64,000 nucleotides of DNA from Acidiluteibacter sp963716125. GTDB lineage: Bacteria > Bacteroidota > Bacteroidia > Flavobacteriales_E > Vicingaceae. The stretch's first letter is position 1; each line of letters starts with the position of its first letter. Below are positions 18,144 to 27,058 of the stretch, one piece after another. The position numbers were made by a program, and so were the translations under genes. The notes under the pieces were generated by a model. It was not told the DNA's origin, made no database searches, and saw nothing but the letters and a program-made list of their open reading frames with translations. The DNA is taken from contig OY970294.1 of NCBI GenBank assembly GCA_963716125.1, forward strand, positions 806,001 through 870,000, written 5' to 3'.

Positions 18144-19517
18144 CTAAAGCAACTCATTCGCAACATTCGCTAATTCAGATCGCTCTCCTTTTTCTAAAGT
18201 AATGTGTGCAAATAATTTATTTCCTTGTAATCTATCAATCAAATAAGATAAACCATTACTTTGTTCATCCAAATAAGGTGTGTCAATTTGATGAATGTCG
18301 CCGGTAAAAATGATCTTCGTGTTTTCTCCAGCTCTGGTTATAATTGTTTTTACTTCATGTGGTGTTAAATTTTGAGCTTCATCCACTATAAAAATAACAT
18401 CAGATAAACTTCTACCTCTTATATACGCTAAAGGTGTAATCACAATTTTCTCAGCATTTTGCATTTCTGTAATTTGTTTATACCTTTTGTCAGCTTCGTC
18501 GAATTGGTTTTTGATAAATTTCAAATTATCAAAGAGTGGTTCCATATAAGGACTAATTTTTTCCTTTACATCCCCTGGTAAAAAACCTAAATCTTTATTG
18601 CTTAAGGGTACAATTGGACGAGCTAAAATAATCTGTTTGAAATTTCTTTTCTGCTCAATCGCACCTGCTAATGCCAAAAGAGTTTTTCCAGTTCCTGCCA
18701 CACCTTGCATCGTCACCAATTTAATGTCTGGATTTAAAATAGCGTGTAAAGCAAATGCCTGTTCGGCATTTTTAGGTTTAATGCCAAAAGCTGCTACTTT
18801 TTCAACTCTTTCTATACGGTCTATTACCGGATTGTAGAATGCCAATGAACTGGCTTTTCCATTTTTAAGAATATAAAAATGATTGTTAATTCTTTGCTTT
18901 TCCATAAAGCTATAATCTTCAATATAGCCTTTTTCATAAATATCTTTAATGATAGAACTCTCCAAATTGTTGATTTGCATCTTTCCGCTAAAAATGCTTC
19001 CTAAATCTTTGACTTTTCCGGTTTCGTAATCTTCGGCCGATAAACTTAAGGCTTTTGCTTTTAGTCTCAAATTGATATCTTTAGTTACCAAAATAACTTC
19101 TCTACCAATTTCTTTTTCTTGTAGGCTTAAAGCAGCGTTTAGTATTTTATGATCTGCTTTTTTATCACCAAAAACTTTTTCTGCGTCTAGTTTCGGATGG
19201 TCGGCAGTTAAGATTATTTTAAACCTCGAATTTTTGTTTTCGTTCAAAGGAATCCAGTCCTGCAAAGTATATTCTGCACTTAATCGATCTATGATTCGTG
19301 TAAACTCTCTCGCCTCATAGTTTTTAGTATCGTTTCCTTTTTTAAAATTATCTAACTCCTCCAAGACTGTAATTGGAATCACCACATCATTTTCTTCAAA
19401 ATTATGGATGGAATTATGGTCGTGAATAATTACTGATGTATCTAATACATAGATTTTTTTTGATGGAACAGCTGTAGAAACTTTTTCTTTCTTTGCCGTT
19501 TTAGTGATTGTGGGCAT
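18144..19517 (-). CDS. PhoH-family protein with N-terminal PIN domain
   Basis: A 457-aa two-domain protein. The N-terminal PIN-type nuclease domain (KIYVLDTSVIIHD, VIPITVLEELDNFK, acidic residues conserved) is followed by the PhoH ATPase. The ATPase shows Walker A GVAGTGKTLLALAG, ARPIVPLSNKDLGFLPGD, Walker B VIFIVDEAQNLTPHE and sensor motif IIFTGDIHQID. This is the PhoH2/YlaK-like architecture, linked to RNA unwinding and cleavage. Length is normal and all motifs are intact. It stands alone, with 160 bases of AT-rich DNA before its upstream neighbour. Cytoplasmic. Confidence 0.95.
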   Translation of the reverse strand: MPTITKTAKKEKVSTAVPSKKIYVLDTSVIIHDHNSIHNFEENDVVIPITVLEELDNFKKGNDTKNYEAREFTRIIDRLSAEYTLQDWIPLNENKNSRFKIILTADHPKLDAEKVFGDKKADHKILNAALSLQEKEIGREVILVTKDINLRLKAKALSLSAEDYETGKVKDLGSIFSGKMQINNLESSIIKDIYEKGYIEDYSFMEKQRINNHFYILKNGKASSLAFYNPVIDRIERVEKVAAFGIKPKNAEQAFALHAILNPDIKLVTMQGVAGTGKTLLALAGAIEQKRNFKQIILARPIVPLSNKDLGFLPGDVKEKISPYMEPLFDNLKFIKNQFDEADKRYKQITEMQNAEKIVITPLAYIRGRSLSDVIFIVDEAQNLTPHEVKTIITRAGENTKIIFTGDIHQIDTPYLDEQSNGLSYLIDRLQGNKLFAHITLEKGERSELANVANELL

Positions 19518-19678
19518 AAGCGAACAGTTTTATTATTTCTCTAAAAATAAGAGCAATTTTAACCGTATTTTAATCGTAAAACAAAAAGTAATTAACCTTT
19601 ACTATTTAATAAGTATTCTAAATCAAAAAGTTTAAAATAAAAAATAGTTTGAGTATCTTGTACAGTTGATTTAGCTAT

Positions 19679-20890
19679 TTATTTACTTATGAATTTGATT
19701 ATGAATTCTGTTGCGCCAATTTTAGAATTAACATAACTTAGAGCAGCCTCTCCCATATTCTTCACTTCTTGCTTTTCTGTCAATAAACGATTGGCTATTT
19801 TATTCAACTCTTCTTGTGATTTAATGCTTTTAGCAGCTCCTAAAGTAATTAAATCTTTAGCTTCTTGAAATTTGTAATAATTAGGGCCAAATAAAATGGG
19901 TTTTCCATAGGTGGCAGCTTCCAAAGTATTGTGAATTCCTTTACCAAATCCACCACCAATATATGCCCATTCTCCATATTGGTAGATAGATGATAAAATT
20001 CCTATTGAATCTATTATAACCACTTTTTTAGAAGCATCAAAATCAGAAAACAAGGTATAAACTCCTTTAAAAAGTGATTTCAATTCTTCAATTCTTGATG
20101 GATTGACTTCATGAGGCGCTATAATTAATTGAATGTCTTTATTTTGCATGAAATCGGCAAATAATTTTTCATCTTTGCTCCAACTACTTCCTAAAATAAT
20201 AGTTGGTTTTTGAGTTGAATAGACTTTTAAAGAGGGAAATTCTTTTGCTGAGTTAACAATAGCTTTTACACGATCAAACCTGGTATCTCCACAAATGGTA
20301 TGATTTTGAAATCCAACAGATGAAAGTAGATTTGCAGAATCTTTATCTTGTAAAAAAAAGTGAGTGAAATTTTTTAATTGCTTTCTATACCATTGGCCAT
20401 ACCATTTAAAAAATTGCTGATTTCCTCTAAAAATTCCTGAAACTAGGTAAGTTGCCACTTTATTTTGTCCTAATTCTTTCAAATAATTGAACCAGAATTC
20501 ATACTTTATGAAGAAGACAATTTTAGGCTGAGCTATTTGTATGAATTTCTGTGCATTTTTTTTGGTATCCAATGGCAGGTATGCAACGTAATCAGCCAAT
20601 GCATAATCTTTTCTGATTTCGTAACCTGAAGGTGAGAAAAAAGTTAATAGTATAAAATGGGTTGGAGATTTCTCTTTATAATCTTCAATCAATTGTCTTC
20701 CTTGTTCAAACTCTCCCAAGGATGCACAATGAAACCAGACAACTTTTTTGTTTATGGGAATAGCATCAGTTAATTTTTCTTCCCAGTTAATTCTACCATC
20801 TTTCCATAACTTAGCTTTGGGATTAAACCTAGCAGCTGTATTGATAGCAAATTGGTAGAAATGGATGAAAAAGTTGTAGAGAAAGTGCAT
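19679..20890 (-). CDS. waaA: 3-deoxy-D-manno-octulosonic acid (Kdo) transferase
   Basis: A 403-aa GT-B family 30 transferase that adds Kdo to lipid IVA, the first step of LPS inner core assembly at the inner membrane. It has an N-terminal hydrophobic anchor (FLYNFFIHFYQFAI), the catalytic region VVWFHCASLGEFEQGRQLI, the DSANLLSSVGF acceptor loop, and the CMP-Kdo site IGGGFGKGIHNTLEAATYGKPILFGP. It lies 3 nt downstream of an outer-membrane protein gene in the same direction. Its presence shows that the organism makes Kdo-containing lipid A. Confidence 0.95.
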   Translation of the reverse strand: MHFLYNFFIHFYQFAINTAARFNPKAKLWKDGRINWEEKLTDAIPINKKVVWFHCASLGEFEQGRQLIEDYKEKSPTHFILLTFFSPSGYEIRKDYALADYVAYLPLDTKKNAQKFIQIAQPKIVFFIKYEFWFNYLKELGQNKVATYLVSGIFRGNQQFFKWYGQWYRKQLKNFTHFFLQDKDSANLLSSVGFQNHTICGDTRFDRVKAIVNSAKEFPSLKVYSTQKPTIILGSSWSKDEKLFADFMQNKDIQLIIAPHEVNPSRIEELKSLFKGVYTLFSDFDASKKVVIIDSIGILSSIYQYGEWAYIGGGFGKGIHNTLEAATYGKPILFGPNYYKFQEAKDLITLGAAKSIKSQEELNKIANRLLTEKQEVKNMGEAALSYVNSKIGATEFIIKFISK

Positions 20891-20893
20891 GAA

Positions 20894-21649
20894 TTAATAA
20901 TAATAAAATTCTTCAGTAGTTCTTTTATAAAAAGGTATAATCCATCCTACACGAAAACCATATAAAGCATCTAGTCTTTGTTTGTTGTCTTCTTGTTTTA
21001 AATCGTAATTAAAGCCTCTTTTGCTTTTTGTCCAGGCTTGCATGCCTTCAAACCCAGCATAAAAATTAATCAATCTATTTTTTCCAAAATATTGGTATCC
21101 AATAAATTGATTGATGGACAATCCATTAGTTAGACGGTCATACCCTTTTTCCATTTCTTTACTCAATTGTAATACTACGCCATCTCTATAATCTAAGTTA
21201 ATCCTATGAGAAAAAAAGCCTGCGCCTGCACTTATCAATATACCTGAGTTTTTATTTTTACCGTTAAAATTGAATAATTTACCAAAAGTAAAATAAAAGT
21301 TATAGCCTTTTTGCTCGGTTATAATTGTTGTTAATTGTCCATCTTTGGTTATGACTTGTCCAAATTCATTGGTGAGTGATTCTAAAATGGATGGTTCATA
21401 AACTTTTCCACCAAAAATTGCTTCCATTTTAAAGGCAAATTGATAGTTTTTTTTGGTTTTTATCCCCAATTCTCCACCAACCGTCGAATTATTTCCAAAA
21501 CGATCTGCTAAATCATTGGCTGGTGTAAAAAACCCAAAGCTCGCTTTGATGTAAGAAACTCCAACAGTAGAATCCATATTTATTTGAGAATGTGAAGTAA
21601 AGCAAACAAATAATAGAAAGATTCCCGATAAAATAACTTTTTTATGCAT
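20894..21649 (-). CDS. Outer-membrane beta-barrel-like protein of unknown function
   Basis: A 251-aa protein with a signal peptide (KVILSGIFLLFVCFTSHSQ). It has alternating amphipathic strands (YQFAFKMEAIFGGKVY, GYNFYFTFGKLFNF, LINFYAGFEGMQAW) and an aromatic C-terminus (TEEFYYY), all typical of a small beta-barrel. It precedes waaA by 3 nt, so it is likely co-transcribed. I do not recognise the family. It may be an outer-membrane protein related to envelope assembly or a general barrel. The ATG at 21649 is preceded by a divergent promoter region. Confidence 0.75.
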   Translation of the reverse strand: MHKKVILSGIFLLFVCFTSHSQINMDSTVGVSYIKASFGFFTPANDLADRFGNNSTVGGELGIKTKKNYQFAFKMEAIFGGKVYEPSILESLTNEFGQVITKDGQLTTIITEQKGYNFYFTFGKLFNFNGKNKNSGILISAGAGFFSHRINLDYRDGVVLQLSKEMEKGYDRLTNGLSINQFIGYQYFGKNRLINFYAGFEGMQAWTKSKRGFNYDLKQEDNKQRLDALYGFRVGWIIPFYKRTTEEFYYY

Positions 21650-21690
21650 CTTGTTAAATAATTAAAAGGCGAATTTACGAATTGTTTTAT

Positions 21691-21724
21691 TTGCATAGGA
21701 TTCAAGCAAAAATAACTATCTTCG
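21691..21724 (+). promoter_or_regulatory. Likely Bacteroidota-type promoter of the nucleotide-sugar operon
   Basis: TTG at 21691-21693, a 23-nt spacer and TATCTTCG at 21717-21724 resemble the sigma-ABfr consensus (TTTG, about 20 nt, TAnnTTTG), though the spacer is slightly long. It ends 23 bases before the ATG at 21748. It overlaps the codons that would extend the ORF upstream, which supports the ATG at 21748. Confidence 0.5.
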
Positions 21725-21747
21725 CAGCGCAATTTTATTTTTATCTT

Positions 21748-22878
21748 ATGAATGATATTCAAATGGTTGACCTAAAAGGTCAATATCAAAAAATTAAAGA
21801 TAAAGTGGATAAAAGAATTGCTGAGGTGATTGAATCCGCGGCTTTCATAAATGGTCCACAAGTCAAGTCTTTTCAAGAAGATTTAGAAAAATATTTAGAT
21901 GTAAAACACGTTATTCCATGCGCTAATGGCACAGATGCTTTGCAAATAGCAATGATGGCATTAGATTTAAAACCTGGTGACGAGATTATTACTACTACTT
22001 TTACTTTTGTGGCTACTGCTGAGGTGATTGCCCTTTTAGGCTTAGTTCCTGTTTTAGTAGATGTAGATGCTGATACTTATACCATTTCTCCATCAGCTGT
22101 TAAAGCAGCTATTACTGATAAAACAAAAGCAATTATTCCTGTTCATTTATATGGCCAATGTGCTAATATGGATGAAATTATGGAGATTGCAAATGAGAAA
22201 TGTTTATTTGTAATTGAAGATAATGCACAAGCAATTGGTGCTGATTACACATTTAAAGACGGCAGTAAAAAGAAAGCAGGTACGATAGGAATTGTGGGAT
22301 GTACTTCTTTCTTTCCATCGAAAAATTTAGGCTGCTATGGCGATGGTGGTGCTATCTTTACCGACAATGATAAATTGGCTGAAAAGTTGAGAATGATTGT
22401 TAATCATGGAATGAAGGTAAGATATTACCATGACGAAATCGGAGTAAACTCTAGATTGGATAGTATTCAGGCTGCTGTTTTAGGAGTAAAGCTGCCTAAT
22501 TTAGATAGTTATAATGCTGCTAGACGGTCTGCAGCAGATTATTACGATAAAGCATTTGCTTCAACAGATAAAATCGATACTCCATTTAGAGCTTCTTATA
22601 GCACACATGTTTTTCATCAATATACCATGAAATTAAATGGAGTTGACAGAGCAGCTTTGCAAAAACATCTTTCCGATAAAGGAATTCCAGCTATGATTTA
22701 TTATCCAGTTTCTTTGCATCAACAAAAGGCATACAGAGATGATAGATACAAGGATGGAGCTTTCCCAATTTCAGAAGATTTAAGCTCAAGAGTTATTTCT
22801 TTGCCCATGCATACAGAATTGACGCAAGAAGAATTAAAATGTATAACGGATACAGTTTTAGAGTATATCAACAAATAA
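21748..22878 (+). CDS. DegT/DnrJ/EryC1 sugar aminotransferase, WbpE-like
   Basis: A 376-aa PLP-dependent aminotransferase of nucleotide sugars. The N-terminus (MVDLKGQYQKIKDKVDKRI, AFINGPQVKSFQEDLE), the PLP Lys region CTSFFPSKNLGCYGDGGA, and NSRLDSIQAAVLGVKL are standard for this family. The closest relatives by eye are WbpE/WlbC enzymes, which aminate UDP-2-acetamido-3-oxo-glucuronate. The neighbouring wbpD-like acetyltransferase supports that. I chose the ATG at 21748, as an upstream extension reads through the promoter. It is the first gene of an eight-gene operon; the next ATG follows after 10 nt. Confidence 0.92.
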   Translation: MNDIQMVDLKGQYQKIKDKVDKRIAEVIESAAFINGPQVKSFQEDLEKYLDVKHVIPCANGTDALQIAMMALDLKPGDEIITTTFTFVATAEVIALLGLVPVLVDVDADTYTISPSAVKAAITDKTKAIIPVHLYGQCANMDEIMEIANEKCLFVIEDNAQAIGADYTFKDGSKKKAGTIGIVGCTSFFPSKNLGCYGDGGAIFTDNDKLAEKLRMIVNHGMKVRYYHDEIGVNSRLDSIQAAVLGVKLPNLDSYNAARRSAADYYDKAFASTDKIDTPFRASYSTHVFHQYTMKLNGVDRAALQKHLSDKGIPAMIYYPVSLHQQKAYRDDRYKDGAFPISEDLSSRVISLPMHTELTQEELKCITDTVLEYINK

Positions 22879-22888
22879 TATAAAATTT

Positions 22889-24199
22889 ATGAAAATAGCA
22901 GTAGTAGGAACTGGTTATGTAGGTTTAGTAACTGGAACATGTTTAGCCGAAACTGGAAACGATGTGATATGTGTCGATATCGATGCAAACAAAGTGGAGA
23001 AAATGAAAAGTGGAATCGTACCTATTTACGAACCACATTTAGATGTTTTATTTGAAAGAAATATCAAGCAAAAACGCTTAAAATTTACAACAGATTTAGA
23101 GTCTGCGATAAGTAAGGCCTCGATTATCTTTTTAGCGTTACCAACACCTCCAGGGGAAGATGGCTCTGCCGATCTTTCTTATATTTTAGGCGTTGCTGAT
23201 CAATTAGGAAAAATGATTACTGAATATAAAGTAATTATAGATAAGAGTACAGTACCAGTGGGAACCGCAGAGAAAGTTATTGCAGCCATAGCAAAGAATG
23301 CAAAAGTTGAATTTGATGTAGTATCCAATCCTGAATTTTTAAGAGAGGGATTTGCTGTGGATGATTTTTTGAAGCCCGATAGAGTTGTAATTGGAACTAG
23401 TTCTGAAAGAGCGAGAAAAGTATTGGAAGAATTGTATAAGCCTTATGTGAGACAAGGGAATCCAATTATTTTTATGGATGAAAAATCAGCTGAGTTAACA
23501 AAATATGCAGCAAATGCATTTTTGGCAACTAAGATTACTTTTATGAATGAAATTGCAAATTTTTGTGAGAAAGTAGGAGCTGACGTAGATATGGTTAGAG
23601 CAGGAATTGGCTCAGACACTCGAATTGGTAAACGTTTTCTTTTTCCTGGGATTGGATACGGTGGAAGCTGCTTCCCTAAAGATGTGCAAGCATTGAGTAA
23701 ATCTGGTAATGAAGCTGGTTACCCATTTCAGATTTTGGATGCTGTAATGAGGGTTAACCAAGAGCAAAAAACTTCGATTATTCCTAAAATTGACCAATAC
23801 TTTGGTAAAGATTTAAAAGGGAAAAAAATAGCACTGTGGGGCTTAGCATTTAAACCAGATACGGATGATATTAGAGAAGCACCTGCTTTATATTTAATTG
23901 AAGAATTATTAAAAAGAGGAGCACAAGTCTCAGCTTATGATCCTGAAGCAATGGATAATGTAAGTAAGTTGCTAGGTGATAAAATAAATTATGCACTTAA
24001 TATGTATGAAGCTGCGGAAGGTGCAGATGCTTTATTAATCGCTACAGAATGGTCTGTTTTTAGAAATCCCGATTTTAAGAAATTGGCTAAAAAGCTAAAA
24101 GAAAAAGTGATTTTTGATGGTCGTAATTTATACGATTTAAATCACATGAAAGAATTAGGTTTTTATTATAGTAGTATCGGAAGAAATTTAATATCATAG
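22889..24199 (+). CDS. ugd: UDP-glucose 6-dehydrogenase
   Basis: A 436-aa NAD-dependent dehydrogenase that oxidises UDP-glucose to UDP-glucuronate. It has a Rossmann motif (VVGTGYVGLVTGTCLAE), the substrate loop NPEFLREGFAVDDF, the catalytic Cys in GIGYGGSCFPKDVQAL, and the C-terminal NAD domain (KIALWGLAFKPDTDDIREAPAL). This is the classical Ugd/TuaD type, distinct from the TviB-type enzyme at 25761 in the same operon. Its product feeds the UDP-xylose synthase located 1 nt downstream. Confidence 0.96.
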   Translation: MKIAVVGTGYVGLVTGTCLAETGNDVICVDIDANKVEKMKSGIVPIYEPHLDVLFERNIKQKRLKFTTDLESAISKASIIFLALPTPPGEDGSADLSYILGVADQLGKMITEYKVIIDKSTVPVGTAEKVIAAIAKNAKVEFDVVSNPEFLREGFAVDDFLKPDRVVIGTSSERARKVLEELYKPYVRQGNPIIFMDEKSAELTKYAANAFLATKITFMNEIANFCEKVGADVDMVRAGIGSDTRIGKRFLFPGIGYGGSCFPKDVQALSKSGNEAGYPFQILDAVMRVNQEQKTSIIPKIDQYFGKDLKGKKIALWGLAFKPDTDDIREAPALYLIEELLKRGAQVSAYDPEAMDNVSKLLGDKINYALNMYEAAEGADALLIATEWSVFRNPDFKKLAKKLKEKVIFDGRNLYDLNHMKELGFYYSSIGRNLIS

Positions 24200-24200
24200 A

Positions 24201-25187
24201 ATGAAAAGAATATTAATTACAGGAGCAGCAGGATTTTTAGGTTCTCATCTTTGCGATCGATTTATCAAAGAAGGTTACTATGTAATCGCTATGGATAACT
24301 TGATTACAGGCAACATTGAAAATCTAGCTCACTTAATGCCTTTGCAAAATTTTGAATTTTTTCATCATGATGTATCTAATTATGTGCACGTTTCAGGTGA
24401 ATTAGACTATATTTTTCATTTTGCATCTCCTGCTAGTCCAATTGATTATTTAAAAATTCCTATTCAAACATTAAAAGTAAGTTCATTGGGAACTCATCGT
24501 TTATTAGGTTTGGCGAAAGCAAAAAATGCTAAGATATTAGTTGCTTCAACTTCTGAAGTATACGGAGATCCATTGGTTCATCCGCAAACAGAAGAATATT
24601 GGGGTAATGTAAATCCAATAGGGCCTAGAGGTGTTTATGATGAAGCCAAGAGATTTCAAGAAGCTATCACAATGGCTTATCATCGTTTTCATGGTGTAAA
24701 AACTTCTATTATTAGAATTTTTAATACTTATGGACCACGTATGCGATTGAATGATGGTAGAGTTTTGCCGGCTTTTATTGGTCAAGCTTTGAGAGGTGAA
24801 GACTTAACTGTTTTTGGGGATGGTTCTCAAACTCGTTCTTTTTGTTATGTAGATGATTTAGTGGAAGGTATTTATAGATTGTTAATGAGCGATGTTTCAG
24901 AACCTGTAAACATTGGTAATCCAAATGAAATTACTATAGGTCAATTTGCTGAAGAAATTATTAAACTGACAAAAACAAATCAAAAAGTAATTTATAAACC
25001 TTTGCCAGTGGACGATCCTATGCAAAGACAACCTGATATCACAAAGGCTAGAGATTTTTTGGATTGGGAGCCTAAAGTTAATCGAGAAGAAGGTGTTAGA
25101 ATTACTTATGAGTATTTTAAATCGTTACCTGAAGATAAATTGTATAAAAAGGAACACAACACCTTTGAGGATTATATAAAAAGATAA
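24201..25187 (+). CDS. uxs: UDP-glucuronate decarboxylase (UDP-xylose synthase)
   Basis: A 328-aa extended SDR. GAAGFLGSHLCDRF binds NAD, FHFASPASPIDYLKIPIQT is the UXS signature, ASTSEVYGDP gives the catalytic Ser/Glu region, and YDEAKRFQE holds the Tyr and Lys. IRIFNTYGPRMRLNDGRVLPAF and DGSQTRSFCYVDD are typical of the family. It converts UDP-GlcA to UDP-xylose. It starts 1 nt after ugd and its stop abuts the next start, so it is co-translated with its substrate supplier. Confidence 0.95.
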   Translation: MKRILITGAAGFLGSHLCDRFIKEGYYVIAMDNLITGNIENLAHLMPLQNFEFFHHDVSNYVHVSGELDYIFHFASPASPIDYLKIPIQTLKVSSLGTHRLLGLAKAKNAKILVASTSEVYGDPLVHPQTEEYWGNVNPIGPRGVYDEAKRFQEAITMAYHRFHGVKTSIIRIFNTYGPRMRLNDGRVLPAFIGQALRGEDLTVFGDGSQTRSFCYVDDLVEGIYRLLMSDVSEPVNIGNPNEITIGQFAEEIIKLTKTNQKVIYKPLPVDDPMQRQPDITKARDFLDWEPKVNREEGVRITYEYFKSLPEDKLYKKEHNTFEDYIKR

Positions 25188-25760
25188 ATGAACTATTTTG
25201 CACATGAAACTGCTATAATCGACGAAGGTTGTAGCATTGGCGATCAGACCAAAGTTTGGCATTTTTCTCATATTATGCCCAATTGTACAATTGGGAAAAA
25301 ATGCAATATTGGTCAAAACTGTGTTATTTCACCTGATGTAGTTTTAGGAAATAATGTAAAGGTTCAAAATAATGTATCTATTTATACAGGTGTAATTTGT
25401 GAGGATGACGTGTTTTTAGGACCTTCTATGGTTTTTACCAATGTTATTAATCCTAGAAGTGCCATTGTTAGAAAAGAACAATACCTGAAAACAGTGGTAA
25501 AGAAAGGAGCAAGTATTGGAGCTAATGCTACCATAGTTTGTGGTCATAATATTGGCGAATATGCTTTTATAGGAGCAGGAGCTGTTGTTACTAAAACTGT
25601 TGCAGATTTTGCTTTGGTGGTAGGTAATCCTGCAAAGCAAATAGGATGGGTAGGAGAATATGGACATCGCCTTCATTTTGATGAAAATGGATTGGCTGTT
25701 TGCCCTGAGAGTAAAGAAAAATATCAATTAAAGAATAATAAAGTTATAAAGTTATCATAA
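25188..25760 (+). CDS. wbpD: UDP-2-acetamido-3-amino-2,3-dideoxy-glucuronate N-acetyltransferase, WbpD-like
   Basis: A 190-aa left-handed beta-helix acetyltransferase. Hexapeptide repeats run through CTIGKKCNIGQNCVISPDVVLG and VKKGASIGANATIVCG. The family signatures GPSMVFTNVINPRSAIVRKEQY and VVGNPAKQIGWVGEYG match WbpD/WlbB, which acetylates the 3-amino group with acetyl-CoA. It needs a 3-amino sugar, which the WbpE-like enzyme (21748) could make. Start and stop abut the flanking genes with no gap. Confidence 0.93.
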   Translation: MNYFAHETAIIDEGCSIGDQTKVWHFSHIMPNCTIGKKCNIGQNCVISPDVVLGNNVKVQNNVSIYTGVICEDDVFLGPSMVFTNVINPRSAIVRKEQYLKTVVKKGASIGANATIVCGHNIGEYAFIGAGAVVTKTVADFALVVGNPAKQIGWVGEYGHRLHFDENGLAVCPESKEKYQLKNNKVIKLS

Positions 25761-27056
25761 ATGGGAATCTATCAAGAAATAGTAGATAAGCAAACCTCAA
25801 TTGCAGTAATAGGATTGGGATACGTTGGACTTCCAATTGCCTTAGAATTTGCAAGAAAAGTAAAAGTAATCGGATTTGATATCAATCAAGATCGAGTAGA
25901 AATGATGAAAAATCATCAAGATCCGAGTGAGGAGTTAGAAAAGGAAGATTTTGAAAATTGTGACATTACTTTCACTGCTAATATCGAGGATTTAAAAGCT
26001 GCTACGTTTTTTGTAGTTGCAGTTCCCACCCCTATTGATCAGCATAAACTGCCTGATTTAAAACCATTACTGTCTGCTTCAAAAACAGTTGGTCAAGCTT
26101 TAAAGAAAGGAGATTATGTAGTTTTTGAATCAACTGTTTATCCCGGTTGTACAGAAGAAGATTGTATTCCTGTTTTGGAACAAATTTCAGGATTGAAATT
26201 TCAAGAAGATTTTAAAATAGGCTATTCACCTGAGAGAATTAATCCAGGAGACAAAGAACATACATTGCATAATGTTATTAAAGTTGTTTCTGGTTGTAGC
26301 GATGAATCTTTAGAAGAAATTGCGAAAGTTTATGAATTGGTTGTTCAAGCTGGCGTTCATCGTTCATCTTCTATAAAAGTTGCTGAAGCTGCAAAAATTA
26401 TTGAGAATACACAAAGAGATGTAAATATTGCATTAGTAAATGAGTTGTCGATGATATTTAATAAAATGAATATCAACACTTACGATGTTTTAGAAGCTGC
26501 TGGAACCAAATGGAATTTTTTAAATTTTAGACCTGGATTAGTGGGTGGTCATTGTATAGGTGTAGATCCTTATTACTTAACTTATAAAGCTAAAGAATTT
26601 GGTTTTCACGCTCAAATTATCAACTCAGGTCGCTCTGTAAATGATGGAATGGGTGCTTACATCGCAAAAAATACAATTAAAAAGATTATTTCTTCTGGCG
26701 TTCACGTTAGCGAATCGAAAGTGTTAGTAATGGGCGCTACATTTAAAGAAAATGTGAGTGATATTAGAAATTCTAAAGTGGCAGATGTTATAGATGAATT
26801 AAAATCATTCGGAACCTCGGTTGATGTAATTGATCCACATGCAAATTCTGAAGAGTTGAAGAAAGAATATAACTTTGGATTAACTGAAGAGTTGGCTAAA
26901 AATTACAATGCAATTATTGTAGCGGTTAACCATAAAGAATACTCTAATTTCGATGAAAATTATTTCTTATCAATTACTGCTCCTAAGGCTGTTATATATG
27001 ATTTGAAAGGAATTTATAAAGGAAAGATTGAAAAGTTAACTTATTTAAGTCTTTAA
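25761..27056 (+). CDS. UDP-N-acetyl-hexosamine 6-dehydrogenase, TviB/WbpO type
   Basis: A 431-aa nucleotide-sugar dehydrogenase. It has GLGYVGLPIALEFAR, the TviB/WbpO-like VPTPIDQHKLPDLKPL, YSPERINPGDKEHTLHNV, IENTQRDVNIALVNELSMIF and catalytic Cys in VGGHCIGVDPYYLTYKA. These separate it from the Ugd enzyme upstream. Relatives oxidise UDP-GlcNAc or UDP-GalNAc at C6 to the uronic acid. In this operon it can supply UDP-GlcNAcA for the WbpE/WbpD branch, or work with the WbpP/TviC-type 4-epimerase at 28111 to give UDP-GalNAcA. Which one dominates cannot be read from sequence. Confidence 0.93.
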   Translation: MGIYQEIVDKQTSIAVIGLGYVGLPIALEFARKVKVIGFDINQDRVEMMKNHQDPSEELEKEDFENCDITFTANIEDLKAATFFVVAVPTPIDQHKLPDLKPLLSASKTVGQALKKGDYVVFESTVYPGCTEEDCIPVLEQISGLKFQEDFKIGYSPERINPGDKEHTLHNVIKVVSGCSDESLEEIAKVYELVVQAGVHRSSSIKVAEAAKIIENTQRDVNIALVNELSMIFNKMNINTYDVLEAAGTKWNFLNFRPGLVGGHCIGVDPYYLTYKAKEFGFHAQIINSGRSVNDGMGAYIAKNTIKKIISSGVHVSESKVLVMGATFKENVSDIRNSKVADVIDELKSFGTSVDVIDPHANSEELKKEYNFGLTEELAKNYNAIIVAVNHKEYSNFDENYFLSITAPKAVIYDLKGIYKGKIEKLTYLSL

Positions 27057-27058
27057 AA